A stretch of DNA of 64,000 nucleotides from Ancylobacter polymorphus. GTDB lineage: Bacteria > Pseudomonadota > Alphaproteobacteria > Rhizobiales > Xanthobacteraceae. The position numbers and the translations under genes were made by a program. This document shows positions 9,155-18,116 of this stretch, piece by piece; within the stretch, counting starts at the first letter, position 1, and every line of letters starts with the position of its first letter. The stretch spans positions 1 to 64,000 of the forward strand of contig NZ_JAUSUI010000012.1 of NCBI RefSeq assembly GCF_030813495.1. Reading direction: 5' to 3'. The notes under the pieces were generated by a model. It was not told where the DNA came from. It searched no databases and was given only the letters and a program-made list of their open reading frames with translations.

Positions 9155-9748
9155 ATGCGCGCCGGCACCCTCGCCGCTTCCTGTCTTTTTCTCTGCGTTT
9201 TACCGCTGACGCCGGCCCTTGCCGGCAGCACCACACTTTCCGGCAACGTGACGACAGAGCGCGTCCCGGACGATTTCAGCGATACCAAAGGAACCGACTG
9301 GGGGCTCGGCATCGCCCACACCTTCGACAACCATTTCATCATTGCCGCGAATGGAAAGTACTACGACACGGCGCGAACCACCGACTACAAGGTCAATGTC
9401 GACGCATCCGTCGGCTACACGCACAATTTCGGCGCCTTCGCCCTGACGGGCATGGCCGGCATCGGCCAACATTTCATCGAGTCGGACGATCCCAGAAATT
9501 TCCCTTACTATTTCTTCAGCGTCGCGGCCGACATACCGATCACCAAGCAGTTCACCTGGACCGCGTTCAAGCTGCGCTACCGCAATGCCTTCGACACGGC
9601 CAACGATTACAACACGCCCGAAATCGCCACCGGCATCAGCTATTGGGCCACCGACCATACCGCCATCACGCTTTTCATCGAGCGCGACTGGACCGATGGC
9701 GAGCCCGCCTATAACGGCATCGAGCTTGGCTTCAAGCACAAGTTCTGA
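9155..9748 (+). CDS. Putative outer-membrane beta-barrel protein
   Basis: A 197-residue exported protein. The signal peptide is residues 1-23 (hydrophobic core, cleavage after ALA-G). The mature part consists of alternating amphipathic strands such as DWGLGIAHTFDNHFIIAANGKYYD and ends in FKHKF, a terminal Phe typical of barrels inserted by the BAM complex. Length suits an eight-stranded barrel. I do not recognise a specific family. It follows the transporter operon by 110 bases, but no direct link is implied. Confidence 0.65.
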   Translation: MRAGTLAASCLFLCVLPLTPALAGSTTLSGNVTTERVPDDFSDTKGTDWGLGIAHTFDNHFIIAANGKYYDTARTTDYKVNVDASVGYTHNFGAFALTGMAGIGQHFIESDDPRNFPYYFFSVAADIPITKQFTWTAFKLRYRNAFDTANDYNTPEIATGISYWATDHTAITLFIERDWTDGEPAYNGIELGFKHKF

Positions 9749-9856
9749 GCCGGCTATCATCACCCGAACGTGATGGCACTCGTCGTGACGGGCTCGCGCT
9801 GCGGCACTAGCCTGCGGCATCCCCCACGACCTTACGCCAACGTAACGGAGCCAGCG

Positions 9857-10846
9857 ATGAGCCAGATGTCCCGCCGCCATGCGCTTGCCGGTGCCGCAGG
9901 CCTCGCCGCGATGCCCGCCGCCCTGCCGCTGCTCGCAAGTGTCTCCCCAGCCGCAGCACAAACCGTCACAGGCCAGCAGGTACCTGGACTCTATCGCTAC
10001 CGTGTTGGCACAGCCGAGATGACCGCCGTGAATGACGGCATGCGAACCTTCCCGCTGGCCGACGGCTTCGTGCGCAACGCCTCCCGCGAGGAGATCAATG
10101 CCGCGCTGGAAGCCGCCTTCCAGCCGAAGGACACAATGTCGATCCCGTTCAATCCGCTGCTCATCAATAATGGCGGCAAGCTCATTCTCATCGACACCGG
10201 CAATGGTCCCCAGTCCGGCAATGCGCCGGTCGGGCGGCTGCAGGCCAATCTGGCCTGGGCGGGCGTCAAGCCGGCGGACATCGAGACGGTGGTCATCTCC
10301 CATTTCCACGGCGACCACATTAACGGCCTGCGCGCCGCCGATGGCGGGCTCGCCTTCCCCAATGCCGAGATTCTGGTGCCCGAGGCTGAATGGGCCTTCT
10401 GGATGGACGAAGGCGAGATGAGCCGCGCGCCGGAAGCGCTGAAGGGCAATTTCACCAATGTGCGCCGGGTGTTCAAGGACATCGACAGCAAGGTCAACCG
10501 CTATGGCTGGGATAAGGAGATCATCCCTGGCCTGACGAGTGTCGATGCCTCTGGGCATACACCCGGCCACACCGCCTTCATCTTCGCCTCGGGCAATGAG
10601 CGGCTGTTCATCCAGTCCGACACAACCAACACACCGATTCTCTTCGCTCCCCACCCGGAATGGCAGGTGCAGTTCGATATGGACGGGCCGAAGGCCGTGC
10701 AGACCCGTCGCCGCATCTACGACATGGTGGCGGCGGAACGGCTCCAGCTCACCGGCTACCACTACCCCTTCCCCGCCACCGGTTTTATCCGGAAGGAGGG
10801 CGAGGGCTACGCCGTCGTTCCGGCGCTGTGGCGCCCGGTGCTCTGA
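9857..10846 (+). CDS. Exported metallo-beta-lactamase-fold hydrolase
   Basis: A 329-residue protein. The ATG at 9857 has ACGGAG six bases upstream; an in-frame ATG at 9770 would put 29 unlikely residues in front of the signal. The N-terminus SRRHALAGAAGLAAMPAAL is a twin-arginine signal. The metal-binding HFHGDHINGL (HxHxDH) lies near residue 150, followed by SGHTPGHTAF and a later Asp/His pair, giving a binuclear zinc site. The architecture resembles lactonase-like members (AiiA/MPH group), so an ester or lactone substrate is likely but unproven. Confidence 0.82.
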   Translation: MSQMSRRHALAGAAGLAAMPAALPLLASVSPAAAQTVTGQQVPGLYRYRVGTAEMTAVNDGMRTFPLADGFVRNASREEINAALEAAFQPKDTMSIPFNPLLINNGGKLILIDTGNGPQSGNAPVGRLQANLAWAGVKPADIETVVISHFHGDHINGLRAADGGLAFPNAEILVPEAEWAFWMDEGEMSRAPEALKGNFTNVRRVFKDIDSKVNRYGWDKEIIPGLTSVDASGHTPGHTAFIFASGNERLFIQSDTTNTPILFAPHPEWQVQFDMDGPKAVQTRRRIYDMVAAERLQLTGYHYPFPATGFIRKEGEGYAVVPALWRPVL

Positions 10847-10930
10847 CGCCGGCCGGCAGGTCGTGACTTGGCAAGACCGGCGGGGCGGGGCTATGTCTCG
10901 CCCCACCTGTTTCTGAACCGAGGACCGTCC

Positions 10931-11176
10931 ATGTCCGATACTCTTCCCGATCGCCTGTCGAGCGACCCGAACAGCCCGTTCCACAATGCGGAGCTGCTGG
11001 AACGCGGCGTCGGCATCCGCTTCAAGGGCGCGGAGAAGACCAACGTAGAGGAATATTGCGTCAGCGAGGGCTGGATCCGCGTCTCGGTCGGCAAGGCCAA
11101 GGACCGTGCCGGCAATCCGATGACGGTCAAGCTGGTGGGCCCGGTCGAGCCCTATCTGCGCACGCCGGACGAGTAA
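10931..11176 (+). CDS. DUF3297 family protein
   Basis: An 81-residue protein starting at the ATG after GAGGACCGTCC. It is cytoplasmic and beta-rich, with [20 protein letters not shown] and [21 protein letters not shown], which I recognise as the DUF3297 signature found widely in proteobacteria. Molecular function is unknown. It lies alone between the metallo-hydrolase and NAD kinase genes, 84 bases after the former. Confidence 0.75.
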   Translation: MSDTLPDRLSSDPNSPFHNAELLERGVGIRFKGAEKTNVEEYCVSEGWIRVSVGKAKDRAGNPMTVKLVGPVEPYLRTPDE

Positions 11177-11264
11177 GCGTCTCGACGGCGCACGGTGCAT
11201 ACGTATAGACATCGGTGCCGTCGCCGCCTTCCGGCCTTGCCATCTCAGCCATCGGGCAGTCCGC

Positions 11265-12083
11265 ATGAACGAAGTCGCCCGCCCCGCCGGTCCGAGTCAT
11301 GCCGAGGTTGACGCGTCAACCGCCTTGACCCGCATCGCCTTCGTGGCCAGTGAGGCGCCGGACGCGCTCCAGGCCCAAGGCCGGCTCGCGGCGCGCTATG
11401 GCACCGTGCCGGCGGAAGACGCCGATGTCGTCGTCGCGCTTGGCGGCGACGGCTTCATGCTGCAGACGCTGCACCGCTTCCGCGACAGCGGCACGCCGAT
11501 CTACGGTATGAATCGCGGTTCGGTCGGCTTCCTCATGAACAGTTTTCGCGAGGAGGACCTGCCCGCGCGTATCGCCGCATCGCAGCGGGTGGTGATCCAT
11601 CCGTTGATGATGGAAGCGACCGACATTAAAGGGCGCCAGCACCGCGCCTGGGCCATCAATGAAGTGTCGCTTATCCGCCAATCCTATCAGGCGGCGAAGC
11701 TGCGCATCGCCATCGACGGCAAGGTGCGGATGGAGGAGTTGATCTGCGACGGCGTTCTCGTGGCGACGCCGGCAGGATCAACGGCCTATAACCTCTCCGC
11801 TCAGGGCCCGATTCTTCCCATCGGCACGCCACTTCTGGCGGTCACCCCCATTTCCGCCTTCCGGCCGCGCCGCTGGCGCGGGGCGCTCGTGCCCGACCGC
11901 GCCCGCGTCGACATTGCGGTGATGGAGTTCGAGAAGCGTCCGGTGAATGCAACGGCCGATCATTTCGAAGTGCGCGACGTGGTGGCGGTGCGCGCACGGC
12001 TCGACGCCAATTCCTCGATGACCATGCTTGTCGATCGCGATCACTCGATCGAGGAACGTATCCTGGCCGAACAATTCGGCTGA
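11265..12083 (+). CDS. nadK: NAD kinase
   Basis: A 272-residue enzyme that phosphorylates NAD to NADP using ATP. The GGDG motif (60-63, in [14 protein letters not shown]) is the catalytic signature, and [17 protein letters not shown] is the second conserved block. The usual bacterial length is 250-300, so it is complete. It has no leader and acts in the cytoplasm. RBS evidence is weak, so a slightly different start is possible. An essential housekeeping gene, transcribed alone, convergent with the DUF2336 gene. Confidence 0.92.
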   Translation: MNEVARPAGPSHAEVDASTALTRIAFVASEAPDALQAQGRLAARYGTVPAEDADVVVALGGDGFMLQTLHRFRDSGTPIYGMNRGSVGFLMNSFREEDLPARIAASQRVVIHPLMMEATDIKGRQHRAWAINEVSLIRQSYQAAKLRIAIDGKVRMEELICDGVLVATPAGSTAYNLSAQGPILPIGTPLLAVTPISAFRPRRWRGALVPDRARVDIAVMEFEKRPVNATADHFEVRDVVAVRARLDANSSMTMLVDRDHSIEERILAEQFG

Positions 12084-12090
12084 ACGGCGC

Positions 12091-13221
12091 TTATGCCGCG
12101 AGGGTCTGCCGTTCCGAACGCTCGCGCGCCTCGCTCTGCCAGCGGTGCAGCATGCCGACGATGCGATTGCCCTGCGCACTCTCACCGGCCTCTTCATAAG
12201 CCGCGAGCACCTCGTCGAGAATGCGCAGGCGTAGGCCCGGCTCCTCATCGAGATCATCGACATAGGCTTCGGACTGGACGACGCAGAGCGCGGTGCGAAA
12301 GGCAATGAACGCCCCGCGCGGCATCCCCAGCCGGTCGTAGAGCACGCGGAAGGCCTCGCCCGAACGGTCGGCGGCGAGAGCCGAGACGTGGTTGACGCCG
12401 ATCCCGGAGAGGACGGAAACCGCCTCAAGGAAAAGCCGCATCTGCCCCGACAGCAGCGAGCGCAGCACCAGCGCCGAGGTCAACTCGCCCCTGGCCTGCA
12501 GGTCCTGAACCAGAGCACGGGTCTGGGTGAAATCCGTGGCCGCGATCTGGGTCACCGTGGCCTGGTCAACGGCCTCGCGCGCCAGCCTCGCGGCTTGCTG
12601 AGGGGAGAGCCACTGGCGCTCCTCGACAAAGGCCGACAACGCGCCGGCCACCACACGGATCAGCGCCTGATGCGCCGCCGCCGGCAGGTCCGGCCGGCCA
12701 AGCAGCGCCTCGCGTACTTCCGGCACCCGTCCAAAACGCGACACGATATGACCGAGGGCGAAGCCCGGCACGTCCGCCGTCGGGTTGCTCACCAGCGCCA
12801 GCACGGCCTCGACACCGCCGACCTCCGCCAGCAAGGCGGCGACGGGCGCCGGCAGGCTCGCCCGCCGCGCAATCGCCTGCTGTTTGTCGGCCTCGCCATC
12901 CGCGCAAAGGGCAATGAGTTCACGCACATTAAGTACGGCTGAATGTTCCAGCATCGTCTCGCCCGCCGCGCCTGGAAGCCGCGCAAGCTGAAGCGCCACA
13001 TCAGCTGGCACGAGAGGGTGGCGGCACAGGGCCGAAGCGAGCTGAAACTGGACCATCGGCGAAGGGTCGGCCACCAGCGCCGGGAGGGCCTCGTCGATCT
13101 CGGCGCGCTCGGTCGCGCCTAGTTCGGGGCGCACATAGGCGCGGGCCAGAGCCGCGACCGCCTTGGCTCGCGCATCCTCCGGAGCGGTCCGCGCCCAATC
13201 CAGAAACTGCCGCACGATCAT
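12091..13221 (-). CDS. DUF2336 domain-containing protein
   Basis: A 376-residue alpha-helical protein. The ATG at 13221 follows GGGAG at six bases; a GTG at 13263 is less likely. The sequence is a run of short helical, HEAT-like repeats (for instance ADPSPMVQFQLASALCRHP and HSAVLNVRELIALCADGEAD), the hallmark of DUF2336, an alphaproteobacterial family of unknown function. Some relatives carry regulatory roles. No membrane segment or signal peptide is present. It ends seven bases from nadK in convergent orientation. Confidence 0.8.
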   Translation of the reverse strand: MIVRQFLDWARTAPEDARAKAVAALARAYVRPELGATERAEIDEALPALVADPSPMVQFQLASALCRHPLVPADVALQLARLPGAAGETMLEHSAVLNVRELIALCADGEADKQQAIARRASLPAPVAALLAEVGGVEAVLALVSNPTADVPGFALGHIVSRFGRVPEVREALLGRPDLPAAAHQALIRVVAGALSAFVEERQWLSPQQAARLAREAVDQATVTQIAATDFTQTRALVQDLQARGELTSALVLRSLLSGQMRLFLEAVSVLSGIGVNHVSALAADRSGEAFRVLYDRLGMPRGAFIAFRTALCVVQSEAYVDDLDEEPGLRLRILDEVLAAYEEAGESAQGNRIVGMLHRWQSEARERSERQTLAA

Positions 13222-13312
13222 CGCGCACTCCCGGCCCGGTTCATCACGACAGCGATCGTGCACCGCGGCAACTTAAGAAAGCGTTGACCATAGAAGACGG
13301 GGCGGCCGGCTC

Positions 13313-14515
13313 TCAGTCGCCGCTGCCGTCCTGCCCATCCAGCGCATCCGGCGTCACCTGATCGCCGACGCGTACCTCGACCGCCTCGTTCTTGCCCGTC
13401 TCGACGGTGAACACCTTCGAGTAGGTCTTTCCCTGGTAGCGGGCGACCGCCGTGTATTCGCCTTCCGCCAGCACGAAGGTCGGCTCGGGATTGATCGATT
13501 CCTTGACGCTGTCGCCCCCCGGCGTACCGATCGACCATTGCGTCTCGGGCATGGGGTCGCCTCCGGCCACCTTCACCAGGCGCAGGGTCACCTCGCCCGC
13601 GCGGTGGTGCAGCGTCGCATCCGTCACCTTGCCCGCCGCCACCGCGAGATCCGCTTGGATCACCGCATTGCCGTCGCCATAGGTGGAGACGACATAATAG
13701 TCTCCGGCCGGCAGGATAATGAGATCTCCCGGATTTGCGCCGCGGTAATAGGGGCGGCTCGACGCCCGTCCCTGCAGAAAGCTGCCCTCGAACAAATCAT
13801 AGGTGACCTTGTCCGCCGGCACCGGCTTGTCGCCGACATCGCTGTGCAGCGTCACCGCACCGGCCGGCACGACGAGTTGCTCGCGCCGCGATTCCTCGCC
13901 GACCACGATGCGCCGCGCGACGCTGGCGAGGCCATAGGCCACATGGACCACATAACCACCGGGCGAGAGGAAGAACACCGGCGCGGGATCGGCCGCTTCT
14001 GCCACCAGCGGATAGGCACCGGACGCTTCCGGCCGGTCGGCGAAGACGCGCCAGACGAGACCACGCGGAATCAACCCGTCCTTGTCGCCGAAACGGGCAC
14101 TCATGCCGATCGCCACCTTTCCTGCCGGTGGCTGCGGCAGGATCGTATGCGGGTCGCCCCCCTCGGCGCGTCCGGTGGCGGGTATGCGCGCCGCCGGCCC
14201 GGCCGCGCCCGAAGGCGGGGGAGACGGCGCCGGCGCGCCGACAAAAGGCATGGCGCGGGATGGCTGAAACGGCGCCGAAGTGAAAGGCTGGGGTGATCGC
14301 GCTGGGGATGGCGCCTGAAAGGGGGCGAGTTGCGCAACGTTCCCCGTCGGCGACGAGGGCGTCACCTGCGCCAGGACACCGCCGCCGGAAAGCAGTATGG
14401 CGGCCAGGCTCAGTACCGCCGCACATCGACGAACGGGTGCGCCGGAACCAAGCGCGAGCGCTCGCCGGGTATGGCCAAGGAACTGTAGCACGGGAGGAAG
14501 GACACGTTGCGACAT
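13313..14515 (-). CDS. Exported Pro/Ala-rich protein of unknown function
   Basis: A 400-residue protein. I chose the ATG at 14515 (MSQRVLPP); a TTG at 14536 is in frame but has no RBS. A long n-region precedes a hydrophobic segment (LSLAAILLSGGGVLAQ). Residues of about 55-125 are low-complexity Pro/Ala/Ser linker. The rest (about 130-400) reads as repeated beta-sandwich modules, e.g. LVVPAGAVTLHSDVGDKPV and YYVVSTYGDGNAVI. It lies upstream of and in the same direction as the DUF2336 gene, about 90 bases away. Probably periplasmic; no family recognised with confidence. Confidence 0.6.
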   Translation of the reverse strand: MSQRVLPPVLQFLGHTRRALALGSGAPVRRCAAVLSLAAILLSGGGVLAQVTPSSPTGNVAQLAPFQAPSPARSPQPFTSAPFQPSRAMPFVGAPAPSPPPSGAAGPAARIPATGRAEGGDPHTILPQPPAGKVAIGMSARFGDKDGLIPRGLVWRVFADRPEASGAYPLVAEAADPAPVFFLSPGGYVVHVAYGLASVARRIVVGEESRREQLVVPAGAVTLHSDVGDKPVPADKVTYDLFEGSFLQGRASSRPYYRGANPGDLIILPAGDYYVVSTYGDGNAVIQADLAVAAGKVTDATLHHRAGEVTLRLVKVAGGDPMPETQWSIGTPGGDSVKESINPEPTFVLAEGEYTAVARYQGKTYSKVFTVETGKNEAVEVRVGDQVTPDALDGQDGSGD

Positions 14516-14859
14516 AGGCGCTTTAGGTGCCTTCAAACAGAGGCGAATTCAAGTCATCGGGATGCCCGATGATGGCCGCCCCCCTGCCTCGAGCCCATCC
14601 GGGAACGCAGAAAAGATCGATTGGCTCGCGCTGTTGTGCCCCCCTACGGGATGCGGCTTCCCGCGTGGATCAGACCGCGTGGCGCCCTCAGCCGCCGCTA
14701 CCTCTTGCGCGGCGTCCTCCAACGGTCCGTGTCGTGCTCGACGCCACCTAAATCAAAGCCGCGAAGGCACGACGAAGCGGCGCGCGCCCCCGCCTGAGAC
14801 TGGAGCGCTGCCGGCAAAAGCGCTCCGCTGTTTCACCGGAACTTGCAGGCAATGACGTT

Positions 14860-15665
14860 CCGAGCGGACATGAACAGAGCCCTCCGCAAAGAAGCCTCGC
14901 AAAGCGTCGACTTCCGTATCGGAGCTACCGTAGGCTCCGCTGCGCCGCCATCGCCAGTTCCGGCGGGACGTCGCGCCTCGCCTCCGACGGGATCATCAGC
15001 TGAGCGGCAAGGAGACCGCATTGCGGCTGAGCTTCGCCCGCTTCACGGTGGCGGGATGCGGGTGCGCTCGGCAAGCTCACCGCACTAGCGCCGCAGGAGC
15101 CCTCGCGGCACTACCAGCGCGAACGGCCGGATGCCCCCAGCATCTCGACATCAAAAAGAAGCTCGCCCGCCTTCAAAAGGCGTCGGTCATCGCATCACCG
15201 GCAACCCGTGGGGAGCCGGCAAGGGCCGGCTATCACGTCCTGCACGTGACTATAGACGACTGCGCCCCTCTCGCCTGTGTGCAAATGCCACCCGAGGAGC
15301 AGCGCGGTGCGACGGCGTGCCTTTTCCTACCAACCTGGCCCCGTGTCCGGGCACGCAGCGCCCGTATCCAGCGAGTGGCTACCGACCATGAGCCAGCGAT
15401 AGCGCCAGACTGTTCCGCGATGCGTCGGATGCTGGGATCCAACATATCCGCACGGGGCCCTACACGCCGAAGACCAACGGCGTAGCCGAGCACTTCATCC
15501 CCTTCCTGCTGCGAAGTGGCCTTTCATACCCGTTCCGATCCTTCCATCGAAGGGCCGCGAACCTGCCAAGAGGGCTTGCCCGCCCAACGCGAGAGGCCAC
15601 TGCCTGGCCTCGCCAGAAGAACGCCCGTTCAGTCTCCTCCGAAACAATCTGACGAGAAGTCACCT
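14860..15665 (+). pseudogene. Decayed IS481-family transposase
   Basis: No intact frame survives, but pieces in different frames match successive parts of an IS481 transposase. They are LGKLTALAPQEPSRHYQRER, then HLDIKKKLARLQK (about 15140-15180), VGHRITGNP in the next frame (about 15183), then HVLHVTIDD...PPEEQRGATA, then HIRTGPYTPKTNGVAEHFI (about 15440-15495) of the rve integrase core, and a KWPF/NNLTRS tail after another shift. At least three frameshifts are needed. The DDE core motif region (IDD ... TD ... NGVAE) is still visible. It is a dead insertion sequence; terminal inverted repeats were not found. Boundaries are approximate. Confidence 0.78.
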
Positions 15666-15912
15666 CCTGGAACTTCATAAGTCGGCTTGCGCGCAGAGCT
15701 TCACGCTCGTCTCTCCGATCCGTCGGCAGGACGCCTCTCGATCAGCGGATGGCCCCGTCTTCGGGAGAACGTGACCAAGCCCTGTTATTATCGCGTTGTG
15801 ATTCTCCGAGCCGCATTCTCGCGCCCGAGAACGGCCAGCCCCGTATCTCCCTGAGGTGGCTCACCCGGCTGCCTCGTCGCCTTTCCAGCGCGCTCACCGT
15901 GGACTTTTGCCA

Positions 15913-16485
15913 ATGACTGCCGACGGCCCCACCCTCGACCTGCTCCGGACACGCAAGAGCCCCAAGGTGTTCGACCTCACCTTTCCGGGCCCGAATGAGA
16001 TCGAGCTCGATTCCATGTTGGCCATAGCTACGCGCGTACCGGATCACGGCAAACTCGCGCCGTGGCGTTTCATCGTGTTCGAGGGAGAGGCACGGGCGCG
16101 CGCCGGCGATGCCATCGCGGCCGTCTTCGCCATCGACAACCCCGAAGCGGAGCCGGAGCGGACCACCCTTGAACGCAACCGGCTCTGCCGGGCGCCGCTC
16201 GTGATCGCCGTCGTTTCACGAGCGGCACCGCACGCCAAGATTCCGGAATGGGAGCAGACCCTGTCAGGCGCGGCGGCCTGCACACTCCTGCTGCTCGCCG
16301 CACACGCGCATGGCTATGCCGCCACCTGGCTGACGGAATGGTACAGCTATGACCCTCGCATACGCGCCACGCTGGGGCTGTCAGACGCGGAGCGCTTCAT
16401 CGGATTTCTCTACATCGGCACGCTCGCCCGCCCGCAGGAGGATCGCCCCCGACCGGCCCTCGCCGATCTCGTCACGCGGTACTGA
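15913..16485 (+). CDS. Nitroreductase family protein
   Basis: A 190-residue FMN enzyme starting at the ATG at 15913 (MTADGPTLDLLRTRKS). The LLRTRKSPKVFDL N-terminus and VPDHGKLAPWRFIVFE are the typical FMN-contacting blocks, and GYAATWLTEWYSYDPRIRATLGL is the late conserved region; overall it resembles YdjA-like nitroreductases, which are short and use NAD(P)H to reduce nitro groups or quinones. The physiological substrate is unknown. It is followed after four bases by a flavin reductase-like gene, suggesting co-transcription. Confidence 0.85.
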   Translation: MTADGPTLDLLRTRKSPKVFDLTFPGPNEIELDSMLAIATRVPDHGKLAPWRFIVFEGEARARAGDAIAAVFAIDNPEAEPERTTLERNRLCRAPLVIAVVSRAAPHAKIPEWEQTLSGAAACTLLLLAAHAHGYAATWLTEWYSYDPRIRATLGLSDAERFIGFLYIGTLARPQEDRPRPALADLVTRY

Positions 16486-16488
16486 TCC

Positions 16489-17088
16489 ATGTTCTACGAA
16501 CCCGCTCTCGGCAATCATGGCCTGCCGCACAACCCGCTGAAGGCGCTCGTGGCGCCGCGACCGATAGGTTGGATTTCGACAGTGTCTCCGGAGGGGAAGC
16601 CCAATCTCGCTCCCTATTCCTTCTTCAACATCGTCAGCGAGAGCCCGGATATCGTGATGTTCTCCAGCGCGGGGCTGAAGGACACCGTGCGCAACGCGAT
16701 GGCGACCGGGGAGTTTGTCTGCAATCTCGCCACGCGTGATTTGATCGATGAGGTGAACATCACCTCGACTCCACTGCCGTCTGGCGAGAACGAGTTCGAA
16801 TTGGCGGGACTGGCCCAGGCGCCCTGCCGCCTTATCCGCCCACCACGCGTCGCGATTTCCCCCTGCTCTCTCGAATGTGTCTGGATTGACACAGTCGAAA
16901 TGACCGATCGCCGCGGCCAGCGGGCTGGATATCACGTGACCTATGGGGAGATCATCGGCATCCACATCGATGATCGATTCATCGAGGCCGGCCGAGTCTG
17001 CACCGAGAAGTTGCAGCCATTATCGCGCGCCGGCTACTTCGACTACGCGTGGATCGACGCTGTCACATCCGTGCCACGCCCCCGCTAA
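16489..17088 (+). CDS. Flavin reductase-like FMN-binding split-barrel protein
   Basis: A 199-residue protein. RPIGWISTVSPEGKPNLAPYSFFNIVSESPDIVMFS (split over residues 25-60) is the standard flavin reductase-like signature that binds FMN in a split barrel. DTVRNAMATGEFVCNLAT is the following conserved helix. Members supply reduced flavin or carry out related reductions. The four-base gap from the nitroreductase gene suggests a two-gene flavoenzyme operon. No signal peptide. Confidence 0.85.
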   Translation: MFYEPALGNHGLPHNPLKALVAPRPIGWISTVSPEGKPNLAPYSFFNIVSESPDIVMFSSAGLKDTVRNAMATGEFVCNLATRDLIDEVNITSTPLPSGENEFELAGLAQAPCRLIRPPRVAISPCSLECVWIDTVEMTDRRGQRAGYHVTYGEIIGIHIDDRFIEAGRVCTEKLQPLSRAGYFDYAWIDAVTSVPRPR

Positions 17089-17163
17089 CGGCCAATCCGG
17101 GGCGCGCCACGACCGACGCGCGCCGTCCGCGCTCGCCCCTTCACCACTGCCTGCGTGCCGCAA

Positions 17164-17580
17164 CTAGCAGGCAACCGCCTGCACATATCCGGTAGCGGCG
17201 TAATCAAGCATCACTCGGTCGCGGGTCATCAGCCGGTAGCCCTGATCACGCGCTGTGGCGATCAGAACACGGTCTACAGGGTCGAGGGGTGGCAAGCCTG
17301 GCAGGAAGGATGACGCGATCAACGTCTCTGGATTCATGAGCGCGATGCTCATGCCAGGCAAGCCGGCGAGCGCCGCAAACCACTTCGCCGGCTCCATCGC
17401 CAGCCGTACTCGGCCCTGCTCTACCAGGCGACCGAGTTCCCACGCGGACATCGGTGAAATCGAAATCGGCGCCCCGCGCAGCCGAGCTTCAATCAACGTA
17501 CCCCGGGCCTCGTCCGAGATCGGTGCTCCCTGTGCCACCCAAAGTGCGGCGCAGGTATCGAGAAGAAGCGGCATGCCCAT
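17164..17580 (-). CDS. vapC: PIN-domain ribonuclease toxin, VapC-like
   Basis: A 138-residue PIN protein. The ATG at 17580 follows GGAGGAG at about eight bases. The acidic metal site is complete by eye: Asp in LLLDTCAALW near the N-terminus, Glu in SAWELGRL, Asp in DPVDRVLIATA and Asp in MTRDRVMLDY. The DTCAALW start and IATARDQGYRLMTRD end place it with the Sll0205-type VapC group. It would cut RNA when freed from its antitoxin. The gene starts three bases from the stop of the preceding antitoxin-like gene. Confidence 0.82.
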   Translation of the reverse strand: MGMPLLLDTCAALWVAQGAPISDEARGTLIEARLRGAPISISPMSAWELGRLVEQGRVRLAMEPAKWFAALAGLPGMSIALMNPETLIASSFLPGLPPLDPVDRVLIATARDQGYRLMTRDRVMLDYAATGYVQAVAC

Positions 17581-17582
17581 GA

Positions 17583-18116
17583 CTAGTTCTCCTCCGTCCA
17601 CTCACGTCCATCCAACGGACTATATTCCTTTGACAACTCTTCCGACGACGACAGGCGCTCGGTCTGCCAGGCCCCGTCTGATGGCTCGACCGGATGAATG
17701 GGGTCTTCTTCACCCACCCCATCGTAGAGATAGATCGGAGCCGTGCTGGGCAACGTCAGATCGGTTCCAGCTTCGATATGAACCGTCCCTTTCAACCCCC
17801 CGAACAAGCCAGCCAAGGGAGACCCCGTCGACGCTGGCGCAACCCGACTCACATCTCCTGTCGAGAGCTGAGGAACGCTACGCGAGAACACCAGCCTGCG
17901 CGCCGTCATGTCTACGTCCTCAGAACGAAACCCGGCTGCCAGCCACGCTTTGGTCATCACACTGTTGGTTGGGTTGTTGCTCCACCACGCCCGATGATTG
18001 AACGCAGATTGTGGAAGTTTTGACCCAACAATTCGCTCTATATCCTCGAATGACATTGATATTCTTGGCTGCGTCCGACTTGCCAAAAACGTCGTCAGCG
18101 AACTGTATTTCGACAT
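17583..18116 (-). CDS. Probable antitoxin with N-terminal DUF7662-type domain
   Basis: A 177-residue protein starting at an ATG with GGGAG upstream. The N-terminal 80 residues (MSKYSSLTTFLASRTQ..., SFEDIERIVGSKLPQSA, HRAWWSNNP, AWLAAGFRSEDVDM) resemble the domain I know as DUF7662. A Gly/Ser-rich linker follows. The last 60 residues are acidic (SSSEELSKEYSPLDGREWTEEN), as expected of a segment that wraps the toxin. It is immediately upstream of the PIN toxin and surely in one operon with it. The antitoxin role is inferred from position and architecture. Confidence 0.65.
   Translation of the reverse strand: MSKYSSLTTFLASRTQPRISMSFEDIERIVGSKLPQSAFNHRAWWSNNPTNSVMTKAWLAAGFRSEDVDMTARRLVFSRSVPQLSTGDVSRVAPASTGSPLAGLFGGLKGTVHIEAGTDLTLPSTAPIYLYDGVGEEDPIHPVEPSDGAWQTERLSSSEELSKEYSPLDGREWTEEN

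Noticed and set aside
9200..11266. A minus-strand frame of about 690 codons crossing three plus-strand genes
   Set aside because: It spans the barrel protein, metallo-hydrolase and DUF3297 genes, all of which have their own RBS and motifs.
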